From contig JALGQZ010000004.1 of assembly GCA_023105745.1 (NCBI GenBank), positions 41,963,937-42,027,936 of the forward strand: 64,000 nucleotides of DNA, given 5' to 3'. Below the pieces are notes generated by a model, which was not told the origin of the DNA, made no database searches, and saw only the letters and a program-made list of their open reading frames with translations. This DNA comes from Austropuccinia psidii (Eukaryota > Basidiomycota > Pucciniomycetes > Pucciniales > Sphaerophragmiaceae). Both the position numbers and the translations under genes were made by a program. This document shows, in pieces, positions 39,767 to 52,263 of the stretch (positions within the stretch are counted from its first letter, which is position 1; the number at the start of each line of letters is the position of its first letter).

Positions 39767-42160
39767 AGCACTAGGACATTTAGTATCTGTACTCATCCTT
39801 GGAATTGGTAAAAATAATGTAGCAGCAGTACTACTTAAGCCAATTCCTAAAACTAAGAGAGAAATGCAATCATTCTTAGGATTCTCTGGATACTACAAAC
39901 AGAATACAAAGGACTTTGGAAAAAATTGAAAAATTCCTTTATAAGCTTTGTGACTAACAAAAGTTTTATGAAATTACTGAAGAAAGGATTAAAGCATATG
40001 AGGAAATAAAAAGATCCCCAAAAAATTCCCCTTTTATCTTAATTCCAGATTGTTAATTACCTTTCAAAGCTTATATTGATGTTTGTGGAGAAGGATTAGG
40101 TGATGCACTACACCAGACACAAATAATCAACAGAAAACTTGTTGAAATACCAATTTTCTCCATCTCTAGGAAAATTAAACCATCTGAAGCCAGATATCAT
40201 CCAACTCAAACTTGATTCATTTGCTTAGTATGGCATCTTGAGAAACTACATTATTAAATGGATGGGAAAGTCTTTGATTTTATTGAAGATGGTAATGTAG
40301 TAAAATAATTACTCAAAATGAAGACAGCAAATAGAAATATGGCAAGTTTCTATTCAATAGTATAAATGAAATATTACTATAGTCCACAAATATGGAAATA
40401 TTAATAAATATGAAGCTTGCCTCAGTATATGGTCCCTGGAGAATACATTTGAAACCCCAATTTGGGTACCACAGGAACCATAAAAACATATAGAATTAAT
40501 ATGTGCCACAGATATTGTCAAAGAATTCTTCAACCAAGTCATAAATAAATAAAAAGTGGATAGAAGCTTCCATATTTTATGAAAAAACTTAATTAAATAC
40601 TGTAAGGATCCATCATTATCTTCAAAATTAGCTGAAGTATGAAAAAAAGCTTCTTATGAAGGCAGATTCCACCTACTGGAGGGAATTATTTATCATAGAA
40701 CTGATAATACATGTGTTATGAAACTAACTGACAGAGTTCTGATAGTAACTATTCTATATGAATTACATTATAGTGTTGCTTCTGGAAATCTCTCAGAAGA
40801 CAGAACACTAGAAAGAGTAAAAATTTGTTCTTGGTGGCTGAATTGAAGAAAAGCTTTTATAGAATACTGACAAATCTGTGACAGATTTCAAAAATAAATA
40901 GAACTACAGGTAAGAAATGTGGAATTATAATCCAAATTCAAGATCCCAGAACCCCATGGTAAATAGCTCATATGGACTGGGTAGTAGCCCTACCCCTAGG
41001 AGCAGAAAAGGGTTTCAATTCTTGCCTAGTTTTAGTAGACAGATGCAGTAAAACCGCTATGTTCTTTACCTTTCACGAGAATGACACACCTATAGATACA
41101 ACCATAATGATATGGAATAAATTAATTAACCATAAATGCTTATTTCAAGATATATTAAGTGGCAGAGACCCCAAATGCACTTCAGGTTCATGAAAAAGCC
41201 TTCATATCCTGTTTGGGACAAAATTATAATTCTCAATAGCCTATCACCATCAAACTGATGGCCCAAAAGAATGATCCAAACCCTAGAATATATGATCATA
41301 ACATCATGTTCTTATGGACTATAATTCAGAGACTCTTATTTTTTACCCATGATTGGTTTTCCTTAATAGAAGCCCTTAAACTGGAATATAAGACATCAAC
41401 TCACCCATGAACTGGAAAAACTCCATCAATGTTAAAAAAAGGTTGGAACCCAAGACTACCTTATGACACTATAAAGAAATAACTAGTTGATACTCACCCA
41501 ACAGCAAGAAGCTTCAAAACAATTCCTGTTCAGGCAAGAAATAATGTAAACAAATTTATGCAAGATTATTTCAAATATGAAAAAGGAATGTGGCACAAAA
41601 GTCATAAACCACCATATTATAAAATAGGAGACTTAGTCCTAGTATTGTCATTAAACTTCAATAAAATTAAAGGGCCAAAGACATTAAATTTTTACTTTGC
41701 AGGACCTTTTACAATAAAAGCCCTACATGGCCCTAATTCTGTGCAACTAGAATTGACAGGTCACCAAATGAGCACCTGATATTTCCTTTAAGTTGAATAA
41801 AACCTTCCATATGAAGTGATATAGAATTATTTTCCCTGAGAACTATACCACTTCTTAAGATTTCTTCTCTAAAACAAGGAGAAGAGAACAAAATAGTAGA
41901 ATTCCTTGAAGAAAGAAGGAAAAGAAACAAAAAGAAATATAATGTCTGGTAAGATATGGAAACCCAACTCAAAAATATGAATTGATACTTGAAAAGGATA
42001 TAAACAATTCCTAAACGTTTGTAATAAGGTTAAGACATGAAATAAGACCAAAATAATAAAAACTCCTAAGCAGTATTGAGCTTCAAGACTAAAAATGTCT
42101 ATTTAAGAGGTAAGACCGTGGATGATACCCTAAAAATCTACATCGGATTGTAGTAAAACC
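39767..42160 (+). pseudogene. Element B pol, part 2: RT end, RNase H, integrase, chromodomain
   Basis: The reading resumes with KALGHLVSVL and the connection motif MQSFLGFSGYYKQ (about 39870). RNase H remnants follow (about 40030-40250). Integrase has an N-terminal zinc region (FHLLEGIIYHRT, about 40670) and the catalytic core MDWVVALPLGAEKGFNSCLV (40972) with SGRDPKC (about 41160). The C-terminal GPY/F-like region is HKPPYYKIGDLVLVLSLNFN with AGPFTIKALHG (41558-41779). A weak chromodomain-like trace follows before the polypurine region. Stops and indels are frequent. The second integrase Asp is kept, but the Glu region is damaged. Confidence 0.86.
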
Positions 42161-42178
42161 TTTTTTGGTGGTAGAGAA
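42161..42178 (+). promoter_or_regulatory. Element B degraded polypurine tract
   Basis: TTTTTTGGTGGTAGAGAA lies directly against the 3' LTR. The intact family-A equivalent (63122-63133) reads AGGGGGAGGGAA after a T run. It would prime plus-strand DNA synthesis. The match is decayed, so confidence comes mainly from position. Confidence 0.55.
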
Positions 42179-43947
42179 TGTGAGCCTTTGAGATAAGACC
42201 AAATTTTCAAAAAGTTTACAAAAAAACTATAAAACCTATTTTGATAATAGTAATTAAAACTCAATTCCCAATAACCCATTAAAATAAGTAGAAATACCAT
42301 GAAAGGACATTCATTATTGATCATACAAGAAAAAAATGGATAAACTAGTAAAACAAAGCACACTAATGGATTCCCCATCAGGAAATACATATATTAACAT
42401 TTAATTCCATATCTATAAACCTAATATTTCCTGAGATACCTGGAGAGATGCATTTTTATGATCAGTGCATATATTGATGGCTTTTAGCTCATATCTTTAT
42501 AAATTTTAATGATAAGAGCATTGAAAAATATCAAATCTACCACTTAATACCTGTAATAAAACAGCTATAAACTTTTTTTGGCATGTTATAAATAAACTTA
42601 TGAATAATGAGGAGAAATTGACCAAAAATAGCAATACCAGGTGACCACTTAAAATTAAAAGTGTTCCAAGCTTAAATACAATTAGATATTGATATTTTGA
42701 AATAAAATATGTGAAAAATGAATTAATATTTATCATAATGTTCAAGGTATAAACCCATGAGATCATGGTTCAAGGTTTAAAATAGCAAATTTTGACAGAA
42801 AAGATGAATCACAAGAAAAATAATTAAAAGTATATTTTTTATGATATATTGAAACCCTTTCAAAACTTTGGTAAGGAAATCCAAATTTTTTATAACTCTT
42901 CCTGCTAATTCTAGTTTCATAAAAAACTTATAATTCATCGATAATCAAAGCCAAAGATTAAAAATGATCATTTTTGATCTCCAACTATAATCTTAATTTA
43001 GGCTTGACAGTTGAATAAGAGATAAAACTTTAGTATCTTCTTATTTTATGATAAAAACTAACTTAATCTATGAATACAAATTATTTCCCAAGCTTATTAT
43101 GTCATAAAATTAAAGCTACAGTGATAACTTTAAAATATGGTGTAATAATAATGTAATCATCACTAATCCTTAGCACATTGATAAAATGAAGTGGGTAGCA
43201 TCAGTACATGTCTTCTATGAGGTATATTGTCACTAGAAGGAAGGATCTTTACTAGGAAAAGACCCCTTCTTCCCCAGTTTCTCTCTCAGATACATCAAAT
43301 CCAAGAAAAACTTTATAAGAAAGGTAATCCACTTTGTTCTTGTGAATATAACTCTTATATTGTAAAATCTTAAGTTAATAACCTGTAATAATCACTAAGC
43401 TTTATGTGCTTATATTAATATCTTACTATTATTCTTGAAACTCCCTCAAAATATCAAAATTGGCATAAAAATTATAAAAATTGTATTTCTCTCCAATTTT
43501 CATTGTAACTACATTCTACATAATTTGTAGAAAATGTTTTAGTAATAAAATAATTTTCAAAGCTCTTATCTTAAGTGTTGAAAGTAAGTTACTTTTATCC
43601 TATTTTGATATTTCTCTCTAATTACTCTATGAAATCATCTCTTATCAATATAAATAGTATTTATATTGAGCTATAAATTCAATATTGGTAATATTTTGGC
43701 TATAAGTTGTTACTCATCATTAATGAAACTTTTCTATGCAATTATTATTTTTTTGTAACAATAATAAATTTCCATAAGACATTTATCTTATTATATTAGT
43801 TATTCTTCATAAATAATAGGATATATTTTACACCACAATTATAAAAATATCTTATTACTACAATTATTCTTCATTATTAGAAGATTCAGAGTACAATAAT
43901 TAAGATATTAGTACTTTTTACTTATTTATTTGTAGTCAAACCTTACA
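42179..43947 (+). repeat. Element B 3' LTR
   Basis: A 1769-bp LTR from TGTGAGCCTTTGAGATA to CCTTACA, homologous to both pieces of the 5' LTR. The next bases, CATAT, pair with CATCT before the 5' LTR. The A1 integrase-region reading (HILRWKIAIQKYRDNMTIV) starts immediately after. Confidence 0.88.
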
Positions 43948-44812
43948 CATATTCTCAGATGGAAAATAGCCATACAAAAATATAGAGACAATATGACAAT
44001 TGTACTCAAAGATAGGAATAGTCATAAAAATGCAGATGGATTGAGAATATTATCATTAAAAAATTATATTTAGAATCCTGCTCATGTTCCAGAAGAAGAT
44101 TCTTCACAAATACTAATAGAAGGAATTAGTGTGAAAGATCTAAACACCAACTTATTTCAAGAATTATGGAAAGGCTATACTCAAGAGAATAATTGCAGAA
44201 TCTTATGCAAATTTCTTTCCAAATATTTTAAATATAGCTCCCTGATACATTCCTTGGATGAAATATGGAAAACAGCATATTATGAAGGAATATTTTACTT
44301 TCTTGATGGAATAATCTACCATAGAACAAAGCACACCTATAGTATTAAAGCTTTAAATAGGTCCTTAATCAATCTTTTATTTAAAGAATTCCATGACAGC
44401 CCCTTGCAGGGAACCTTTCTGAGGATAGGAAAGGAGAGAGGATCAAGACCAGCATATGGTGGCCAATGTGGAAAAAAATGTTTCATAATACTGAAAGACC
44501 TATGACAGATTTCAAAATTCCAATATATACACTGCAAAAAGATCTGGATATATTTCAAAATTCCAAGATCCCAGTAGAACTTGGGAGATTTTCCATATGG
44601 GTTGGATGACTGGTCTACTACCAGGAAGTAATGGAAGCTATACTTTTTTGCTAGTGATTCTTGACAGATTTAGTAATACTCAACTCTATTTACTATTTCA
44701 AAAGGATGATACAGCCATGGATAAGGCTCTTCTAATATGGAATAGAGTAGTATCATGGACTGGTATATTTACCAATATTATTACTGACAGAGATTCCAAG
44801 CTTGCTTCCGCT
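43948..44812 (+). pseudogene. A1 pol remnant, part 2: RNase H end and integrase
   Basis: It continues A1 pol after element B. Blocks are the RNase H C-terminus (RWKIAIQKYRDNMTIV, about 43957), the spacer with SSQILIEGISVKDLN (about 44103-44145), and the integrase zinc-binding region (FLDGIIYHRTKHTYS, about 44300, to the Cys region about 44460-44530). The core has MGWMTGLLPGSNGSYTFL (44597), where the first catalytic Asp is Gly, and ITDRDSKLASA (about 44780), which keeps the second. The reading ends at about 44812 at a junction with unrelated DNA; the integrase Glu, C-terminus and chromodomain of A1 are not in the window. Confidence 0.86.
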
Positions 44813-45033
44813 GTGGGAACTCCTTTTGGTGTGGGATAAGGCAGTACCTTGAGGGGGAAATTATTGGTAAGTCTGTTTTCAATTTCAGAATCGTCCAATA
44901 ACCATGGGTTCTAAGGTGTATTAGCTGCCCCTCTAAATAATACTGAATAGTCAGCCTACAGAGAATCACAAAATTAAATAAGAGTTGTGGCTTTAACAGA
45001 TAGAGAGGACTTACCAGCATTCTCTAAATCAGA
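44813..45033. other. Unassigned 220-bp segment between A1 integrase and the CACTA terminus
   Basis: Not integrase and not matched by the opposite CACTA end. It contains GGTAAGTCTG (about 44871) and, on the other strand, GGTAAGTCC (about 45008), both like 5' splice sites. The start, TGTGGGATAA followed by GAGGGGGAAATTA, resembles 4205-4243 (TGTGGGATAA, then GAAGGGGAAATTA). It may belong to an unrecognised repeat or to a larger CACTA-related unit. Confidence 0.4.
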
Positions 45034-45715
45034 CCTATCAATAACACTACGGTAAAACTCAGATTTAAAACTAAAATTTCTGATAAAATAAAGACTAAGA
45101 TTCTCTTGTTATTTTCATGAAAGTAATGATAATTTTTTTTCTGATTGTCTGTTTCTTTTAATAAGACTAATAAGAATATTTCTTTTGGTTTTATGTTTAT
45201 TATAATGATTTTTTTTATTTTAATATTAATCATACAACTACTGGATTTTCTTATTTTGATATTTATAATGTTGAGGTTTTATCACTAATTCTTTCCTTTT
45301 AATAATAATAGTCTTCTGAGAAAAGCTATTGAGCTTTTAACTAAGGTTATACTATTCTTTTTTCTAATAATACTAAGCTACTGAGAAAGGATACTGAGCT
45401 TTTTCACTATGTTTATACTACTACTCTTTGATAATACCAAGCCACTGAGCATTTACTATGGCTATACTACTATTCTTCATCAATACTAAGCTACTGAGCA
45501 TTTTACAACTAAGGAACTACTGCTAGTCTAGATATCTTGCTAGCTCAGGGATGGTGGTGATCCTGGATAGTGGGAACTTGTTCTATGATGATGGGAAAAA
45601 TGAGGGAGAGAGGACCTCTATTTATAGCTTTTGAGCCTCCATAGAGCTTCTCAAAACAGGGTACTTAGAAAAAATCATAGTTGGGATGTTTTAGCTGGTG
45701 AGACATTGTGGTATT
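45034..45715 (+). repeat. CACTA left terminal inverted repeat
   Basis: It pairs with the reverse complement of 57145-57910. The outer part shares CACTACGGTAAAA, AATAAAGACTAAGAT and TTTTAATAAGACTAATA. The middle holds about four degenerate subterminal repeats (about 45300-45520) with the core TACTAAGCTACTGAG. The inner part shares GATGGTGGTGATCCTGGATA, AGAGGACCTCTATTTA and TGTTTTAGCTGGTGAGAC. Such long ends with subterminal repeats are typical of CACTA transposase-binding regions. Confidence 0.84.
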
Positions 45716-46193
45716 CCATACCATTATTATCAGTTTCAAACTTACCAGAAGGATAAATAAAAAAAATAGAATTGAATATATCCAATATTTTTGAAGATTT
45801 TTGGAGAACTGAAAAGGAAAGTAGTGCTATGGACACATTTAGAATTCTGGACTAAAAAAAAAGAAAACCTTCCTATCTCACACAACGTCCAAGAAGGGGT
45901 AGTTTCACCTGCAACCATGCACTTTTGATTATGTATAGTTTTCAAAAAAAAATTCAATTAAATGGACTACAAAGGAATCAAAGGAATTTTACATTACAAA
46001 GGCACTAATATCCCATGACGCTATCAAATTCTCTTTTGCCTACATTTTTTCTAAAAATATCAATATTTTTATTACAATAAATTAAATATACTCATTTATC
46101 AAATACTATTAAATCTTCTTGTTATAACATTTTTTCATTTTCTTCAAACATAATAACTGAGCCAATCTTTGCGTCAAGATAATTTCAGTACAA
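45716..46193 (+). other. CACTA region upstream of tnp2
   Basis: About 480 bp between the inverted repeat and the tnp2 start. No ORF is supported. AT-rich stretches near 46060-46150 could hold the tnp2 promoter, but no distinct TATA box stands out. Confidence 0.4.
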
Positions 46194-49076
46194 ATGGATC
46201 CAAAACAAGTTATTTGTAGCTGTCCAAGATGTATTGTTCATTAATTCATTGACAAAGAAGGAATAAAGTAAAAAGGGATGTATGTGCATCCAAGTACAAG
46301 TAAAAGACACTGGTATCAAAGTAGGGAAAAGGCAGAAAAAGACTTTGAAAAATCAATCACACAACTTTCACTACAACAATGTTCAGATATTCTAAAAGAG
46401 GAAAAAGAAATGATAGATAGAGAAACCTAGACCCAATCTGAAAGACTTTCAAATGAATCAAATTCCTGCGTTTATGGACAAAAATAAACAGCAATTGTAT
46501 TTCCCTCCTTTGATACTTCGAATATAAATACTTTTTTCCAAAAATAACTCACTTCTTTTATTTTTTGTCTCATGGCTATACCTTGTTTGCGGACTGAGCC
46601 AAGAAAAATGTTGATTAGCAATAACATACATCATTAAAGTCATTCAGCAGTCTCAAAAATTTGCGACTTGCGTAGAGTTTGAGAAAAAATTCCAAGAGAT
46701 ATTTGTACCATTACCAAGCATCTGAAACTCAATGCAAATCTCGAGTTCCATGTCAGTTGTCCAGCTTGTTACTTGCTTTATGATTTCAAAATAGCACCAG
46801 GATAATGTGGCTATCAGACAGCACCAAACTCATTGAAATGTGGGGATGACCTTTTCAAACAATTCAACCTTTTACTTATTGAACAGAGCCCATATCATTA
46901 TGAACTCAATAAGAGAAAGCAGAGCCAAAAAAGGACTCCAAGAAGTGTATTTGTTAGCCAAAGCTTTACTGAGTGGTTGAAATGGTTCCTTGGCTTACCA
47001 GAGGTTGAATCGTCCATTAAAACTTGGACAGAAAGCTTGTGTGAAAACTCTTCTGAAACATTTGATTATTTCCATTCAAATTCATCCAAGAAAATGAAGT
47101 CTTACTACTCAAAAAGGAACTTACACCAAGTGAATTCACCATTTTTCTTACAATTTAGCCTCTTTATTGATTGGTTCAACCCGCTAGGCAACAAGCTTTC
47201 TGGAAATCTGGTATCATTAGGAATTCTGGCACTCACCTGCCCAAACCTACCTCCATTCTTGCAACATAAAGAAAATACATCTACCTTGCTGGTATGATTC
47301 CAGCACCCAATCAGCCAAATACGACAACAATGAATAATGTTTTACAGTCTTTGGTAGATGAATTACTCAGTTTATATAGGACGATAAATATACAAACTTG
47401 CAAATTCCCACAAGGCCAAAACATAACAGTAACACTGGCGGCCTTGATTGGTGATATAATTGCAACACACAAGACTGCTGGATTCTTGTCACATTCATCA
47501 AATATGTTTTGCTCCTGGTGCATGAAAACAAAGGGCAATATTGATAAAATGGAAATGAAAAGACAGCAACATCAGTTTGATACACGAGCCATTTCTTACC
47601 GAATGAGGGAAACCAAAACAGTCAGTGAGCATGAAAGCCTAGCTAAAAGGGTAGGTGTAAGGTGGTCTGAGCTCAATCGACTTCCTTATTGGGATCCTGT
47701 GAGAGGTGTAGTGCTTGGTGTGCTGCACAATTGGTACAAAGGGGTATTACAGCATCATTTTTGTTTTTGTTGGGGTATAAACGGATTATCAAATTGTGGT
47801 TTCAAAGAGTCCTCAATAGATGCAATATTAGATACATCAAACGATTTAATAAATGAAAATGAAGAAACTCCAACCATTTTTGAATTGTTCAATATCAAAG
47901 TCAAAAAGAAATTAATTTCATTGATAATCAAAATTGTAGTTCCAAGTCAGATTACTCATATGCCAAAACAGTTAGGTTCTGCACAAAATGGGAAGTTGAA
48001 GACAAGTGAGTGGAATTCTCTGTTTGCCATCCATTTGCCATTAGTATTTCTGGATATCTTGGTTCTATCAAGCTCATTACAAGAAGATCTACTGCAATAT
48101 GAAAACATGATTGAAAACTTCTGTTGCCTAGTTGAGTGTACAAACATCATCAGCTCTCAAATAATCACACAAGATGATTGTAAGAAATTTGAAGATAAAT
48201 ATCGAGTATATTCAAGTACATCCAAAAAAATATTTTGAAATATGAAAACTTTACCTAAGCACCATTATGCACTCCACATACCTGAGCAACTTCAATGGTG
48301 GGGTCCACTGATTGAAATTTTGGAATTCCCTGGAGAGAGACTCATTGGGATGATGCAAAAGCTAAAGACAAATTCCAATTCACATACGTTTCAAAATCTA
48401 TAATTGTATTTCCCTGTTAATTTGAATTATGCTTGTTGTAGGGTACATTGGTTGCTTGATAATGAAGGAATTTTGTATGATTCAATGACTAGAGGCTCAA
48501 GAGGGGTTTTTTGGTGTAGAAAAAAGAAAAAAGAAATCAATCAAAAAGAAAATTCACTTCAAAGATCACTACTATGTTGAGATTTGGAAATTTTGCAAGA
48601 AATTCATACCTGGTTTGCAGCCTTACAATTGAGTGCCACATCCAGAAGGCTCAAAAGTACTTCTGAAACAAATGAGCAAATTGCACTTTCTTGATTGTGG
48701 TGCAGGTAGAAAAATATCAAAAAAAAACAATGTGATCAAATACAAAGTAAAGGGTGAAGTCAGTCATGGAAGGGTAAGAGAGATAATAAAGATAGTTGAT
48801 GGAATCAATTTTACATTCATAAAGGTAGCGAAAGGTATCCCGGTTGATCTAGAAAACAACCTCAAGAATTTCTTTGCAAGGTTTAATGTGGCACAAGTAC
48901 ACCTTAGTTCCGATGCTTTTGTAAAGGCAGCAGATATTGTTGGACCTGTTGCATACCAAGAGCTTCCTTCATGGTCACTTGGTCAAAGAAATCCAATGTA
49001 CCTTCTGTGCCAATTGACATCAGTACCTTACGCATCCTTTTTAGCAGAAAGTTCCATGGAAATAGACAGTGATTAG
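46194..49076 (+). pseudogene. tnp2-type CACTA transposase, broken
   Basis: Start MDPKQVICSCPRC at 46194, with a CxCxxC zinc-binding look. The N-terminal third (to about 46830) has several stops. A readable block runs 46833-47297 (SQSFTEWLKWFLGLPEVE, FSLFIDWFNPLGNKLSGNLV) and, after a 1-nt frame shift at about 47290, 47294-48238. That block carries the Tnp2 hallmarks MIPAPNQPN, KTAGFLSHSSNMFCSWC, VGVRWSELNRLPYWDPVR and VLHNWYKGVLQHH. It continues in broken form (HYALHIPEQLQWWGPL, ERLIGMMQKLKTNS) to about 48380. A foreign segment follows, then the C-terminal block 48633-49076 (HPEGSKVL to ESSMEIDSD). It encoded the transposase cutting at the CACTA ends. It is now disrupted by stops, a frameshift and replacement of an internal part. 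Confidence 0.88.
48384..48630 (+). other. Foreign insert in tnp2 resembling a Ulp1/C48 peptidase fragment
   Basis: One frame reads YFPVNLNYA, then VHWLLDNEGILYDSMTRGS (about 48406-48502). The pattern of P-x-N-L followed by an HW and then Y-D-S resembles the catalytic His/Asp region of C48 (Ulp1-like) peptidases, which occur as accessory proteins in some DNA transposons. TTGTTGTAG just before GGTACATTGG could be an intron end. The fragment sits where the Tnp2 protein should continue from KLKTNS to HPEGSK. It is too short for a firm call. Confidence 0.42.
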
Positions 49077-49959
49077 CATTTTGTAAATCACTACCGATAA
49101 TATCTTGAAATGAACAAATGATAAAAAATATTAATTTAAAATACTTACTGTGGTGAGATATTTTTGTCCGATTGTCTTGTCAAGATTATCATGAATAGAA
49201 TTTGATTTTTTGAAGAAATAAAGATTAGAATAAAGGTTCAATGAAATAAAAATAAAAACTTTGATGATTCATAAGGTCACTCACCTTTAGTGGTCATCAG
49301 CATTGTAGAGATTAAGCAAAACAAGTGATGTAGCTTTCAACATTGAAATCGTTATTAAGAGAAAAGATGATGAGCTTTTAAAAGAAAAAAGTAAAAAAAA
49401 AGAAAATTAAACTTGAAACAAAACTAAAAAGGTTGAGGCTGATTGAATACTTCAGAAATTCAACTTTTGGTGACTGGTAATTTTGTTTGATATAAAAAGG
49501 TACGAGATAATTGAAAAAAGATAATAAATAAGTTAATCAATGCTTAGTTGAAGCAAAAAAAAACATATTGAAAAATTCTGGGGGCTGCGTGCACAGGCAG
49601 ATTGATTAATTTTGGAAAGGGGGGGCCAAAAATAGGGGGCCATGCGGGAAGAGTTCTTGTCATTAAAAATAATGATTATTGAATCAATTAATTTTATTAT
49701 TCATAAGAATTTAATTGTATTAACAAAGTCTTAAAACTTTTATTAGAATAATATTTTCATTTTCTCTGATAATAATCTTAGTCTCAATATGATGGTTTTA
49801 TCATTAAAATAATAATAATTGTTTTATTAAAATATAAGTATTTTTTGTTAAAATACTCTTTACTTTATCCATAAATATAATAGCAATTGGAAAATCAAGT
49901 TCATCACAGTTTTATTATTAATATGATTATTTTTTCATTATTTGAATTTTGATGATTTT

Positions 49960-52000
49960 GTTTTGGAACAAATTCTACCTTTCTTTTTACAAAAAAAAGG
50001 GTGAATAATACTTGAAAAGATGGTGATTTTGACATTTGAACAATGATAATTTGATTATTACAATAATGCCATTTTTTATTGAAATGAAGAGGATTTCATC
50101 ATGAGAATTATAATAATTCAATTTTTCAAATAATAATGAGTTCATTATCAAAATTGTAATAAGCATATGTTTAACATAAGAATTGTTTCATTCTTCAAGA
50201 AATTAAAAAGGCTACCCATCATATAAGTTAAAGCTTGAATATTGACAAATTCCCCATTTTTTCTCAATTGATAATGATCCTATTCTTATTCTTATATCAT
50301 AATCAATATTTTCAGAATAAAATTTCTAATAATATATATATATATTGCATTTGTCTTTACCTAACAATGAAATTCTTATTTGAAACAACAGTGCCCTTAT
50401 CATAAACATTTAATTAGTCATATTCTTAAGTTCACATTTAAATTTTTGAACAATAAAGCTACCATTCTACTAAGAAAAATGACAAAAATGAAGACTTTTA
50501 ATTAGTATCATCATCAAAATAGTTGATTTTATGGGTAATGAAAGTAAAACTATTATTATTTGAATGAATTATATTGACATTTTGATTATACCATCATAGC
50601 TTTCCTCATATTATCTTTCAAAAATATTATTCATTTGGGAAATAACCTTTTTATCAAAAGATTTATGAATGTCTTTGTCACATTTGTCACAAGATGGACA
50701 ATCAAGTATGAACCCATACATTATTTAATAAAATAAAATTCAGTTGAATAATATTCCAAAATGAAAATCATATTATTTTTTGAATAATGATGATTTCATT
50801 ATCAAAATATCAATAAGCACATTTTTAACCTAAGAAATATTTCATTGCCAAAGTAATAAAAACATATATTAAATTTATAGGTAAAACATGGCATATCAAG
50901 ATACTACCCTTTTACCCTATATTTAAAATTATTTTATTAGTATTTTTAGATCATTATCAATTTCTACAGAATGAAACTATCATAATATATATAAATATTT
51001 TAGTCATATCATTCTCATCACTGAGATTATATTCCTTTAATAGTATTCCTTATATTATTCTAAGTCTTCTAGTATGAACATATAAATTACTTCATAAATA
51101 AAATTTTCATTTCAATACTATTCCACTATCAAAATAATTTTATTTTTTAAATAATAATGAATTAATTATCAAAACCTAATAATCTCATTTTTAACAAAAG
51201 AAGGAGCTCATTGTTAAATTAAGAAAAACATCTGTTTATCATATACATAAAACCTGGCCTATCAATATACTACCCTCTTTTACTATATCTAGAATAATTC
51301 TAGAATTATTATGATATCATTATCAATTTTCACATCATAAGGTTGCTAATAATATATATATATAAATTACATTTGTATTTACCTAACCACCAACCTTTTA
51401 TTCAAAAGCATACTCCTCTTATCTAAACCATACAATTAGGCATATTCTTAATATAACATTTACTTGTTTTAATAGTCATGTGACCATTTTACTGATGAAA
51501 TTATTCTTATTGAAGTAAAATTAATAAGATATTGAATTTGAATTATTATTATCATGTAAATATTGTTTTGGCATTAGAAATAAAATTCTTCTTTATGGAA
51601 TGAATTATACAAGTATTATCATCATCTTAATAATACCATCATACTTTTACTCATACTATCTTTGGGGAATCTTATTCCTCTGAAAATAAGATTTTTACCA
51701 ATAGATTTTTATATGTATTATCCCTAGAACTGTCAGAATCTTGATAAGAACATTATTGTTATTATCAATTGAATAAATAACTACCATTTTAGAAATATAT
51801 TTTGTCCTATCAAATTCTATTAATTCAATAGTACTACCTTGGTTATTCTAGTATGAAAATATAAATTATTTTATAAATAACAATCTTATTTTGAAAATGT
51901 ACCTGTTATCATTTTAACAATAACCCTATTCAAATTTGAATATTAAAACTAGTATAAATTGGAATTCATGAAGATTTGAAAGAGATGGGTGAACCAAAAA
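49960..52000. repeat. Degenerate tandem duplication, unit about 1.0 kb
   Basis: Landmarks recur about 1010-1030 bp apart in the same order. AATAATGAGTTCATTATCAAAA (about 50141) recurs as AATAATGAATTAATTATCAAAA (about 51152). TAATAATATATATATAT before ATTTGTCTTTACCTAAC (about 50328) recurs before ATTTGTATTTACCTAAC (about 51342). ATACCATCATAGCTTT (about 50588) recurs as ATACCATCATACTTTT (about 51615). A partial third copy of the first landmark lies at about 50785. Many substitutions separate the copies. Confidence 0.68.
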
Positions 52001-52263
52001 TATCTCAAGTTGTTACAGCTGTATTATTATCATAGTAAAAGTATCATTTTTTAAATACAACTTAATTCATTTTGGAAAAACACAAGTTTTATCATAAAAG
52101 AAAAAAGGAGCTGGCTATACCCATAATAACAGTTTCATTATGAGAATATTAAAATGATGAGATTTATGTTCTCTTTGTAATAAGCTTTAAATTATTTTGC
52201 ATATGGGCTATGAATTTGTTTTTGTTCTGAGCTTTGGGGTGTCAGGAGAGTGTGTTTTCTCCC

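Larger units (their letters stand above)
17767..43947 (+). mobile_element. Gypsy element B, decayed and heavily nested
   Basis: This 26.2-kb span is an LTR retrotransposon inflated by insertions. Both LTRs start TGTGAGCCTTTGAGATA and end CCTTACA. The 5' LTR is in two pieces (17767-19070 and 25149-25311) around MULE1, and the 3' LTR is 42179-43947. The flanking 5 bp are CATCT (17762-17766) and CATAT (43948-43952), a one-mismatch target-site duplication within A1 pol. Removing the four later insertions leaves leader, gag, protease, RT, RNase H, integrase and a chromodomain remnant in the normal order. The LTRs have diverged clearly: a 29-nt sample, 17878-17906 against 42418-42446, has 4 mismatches. 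The insertion is therefore old. Confidence 0.88.

Noticed and set aside
42506..42766. 86-codon minus-strand ORF in the element B 3' LTR
   Set aside because: It lies wholly in LTR sequence and the homologous 5' LTR does not preserve it.
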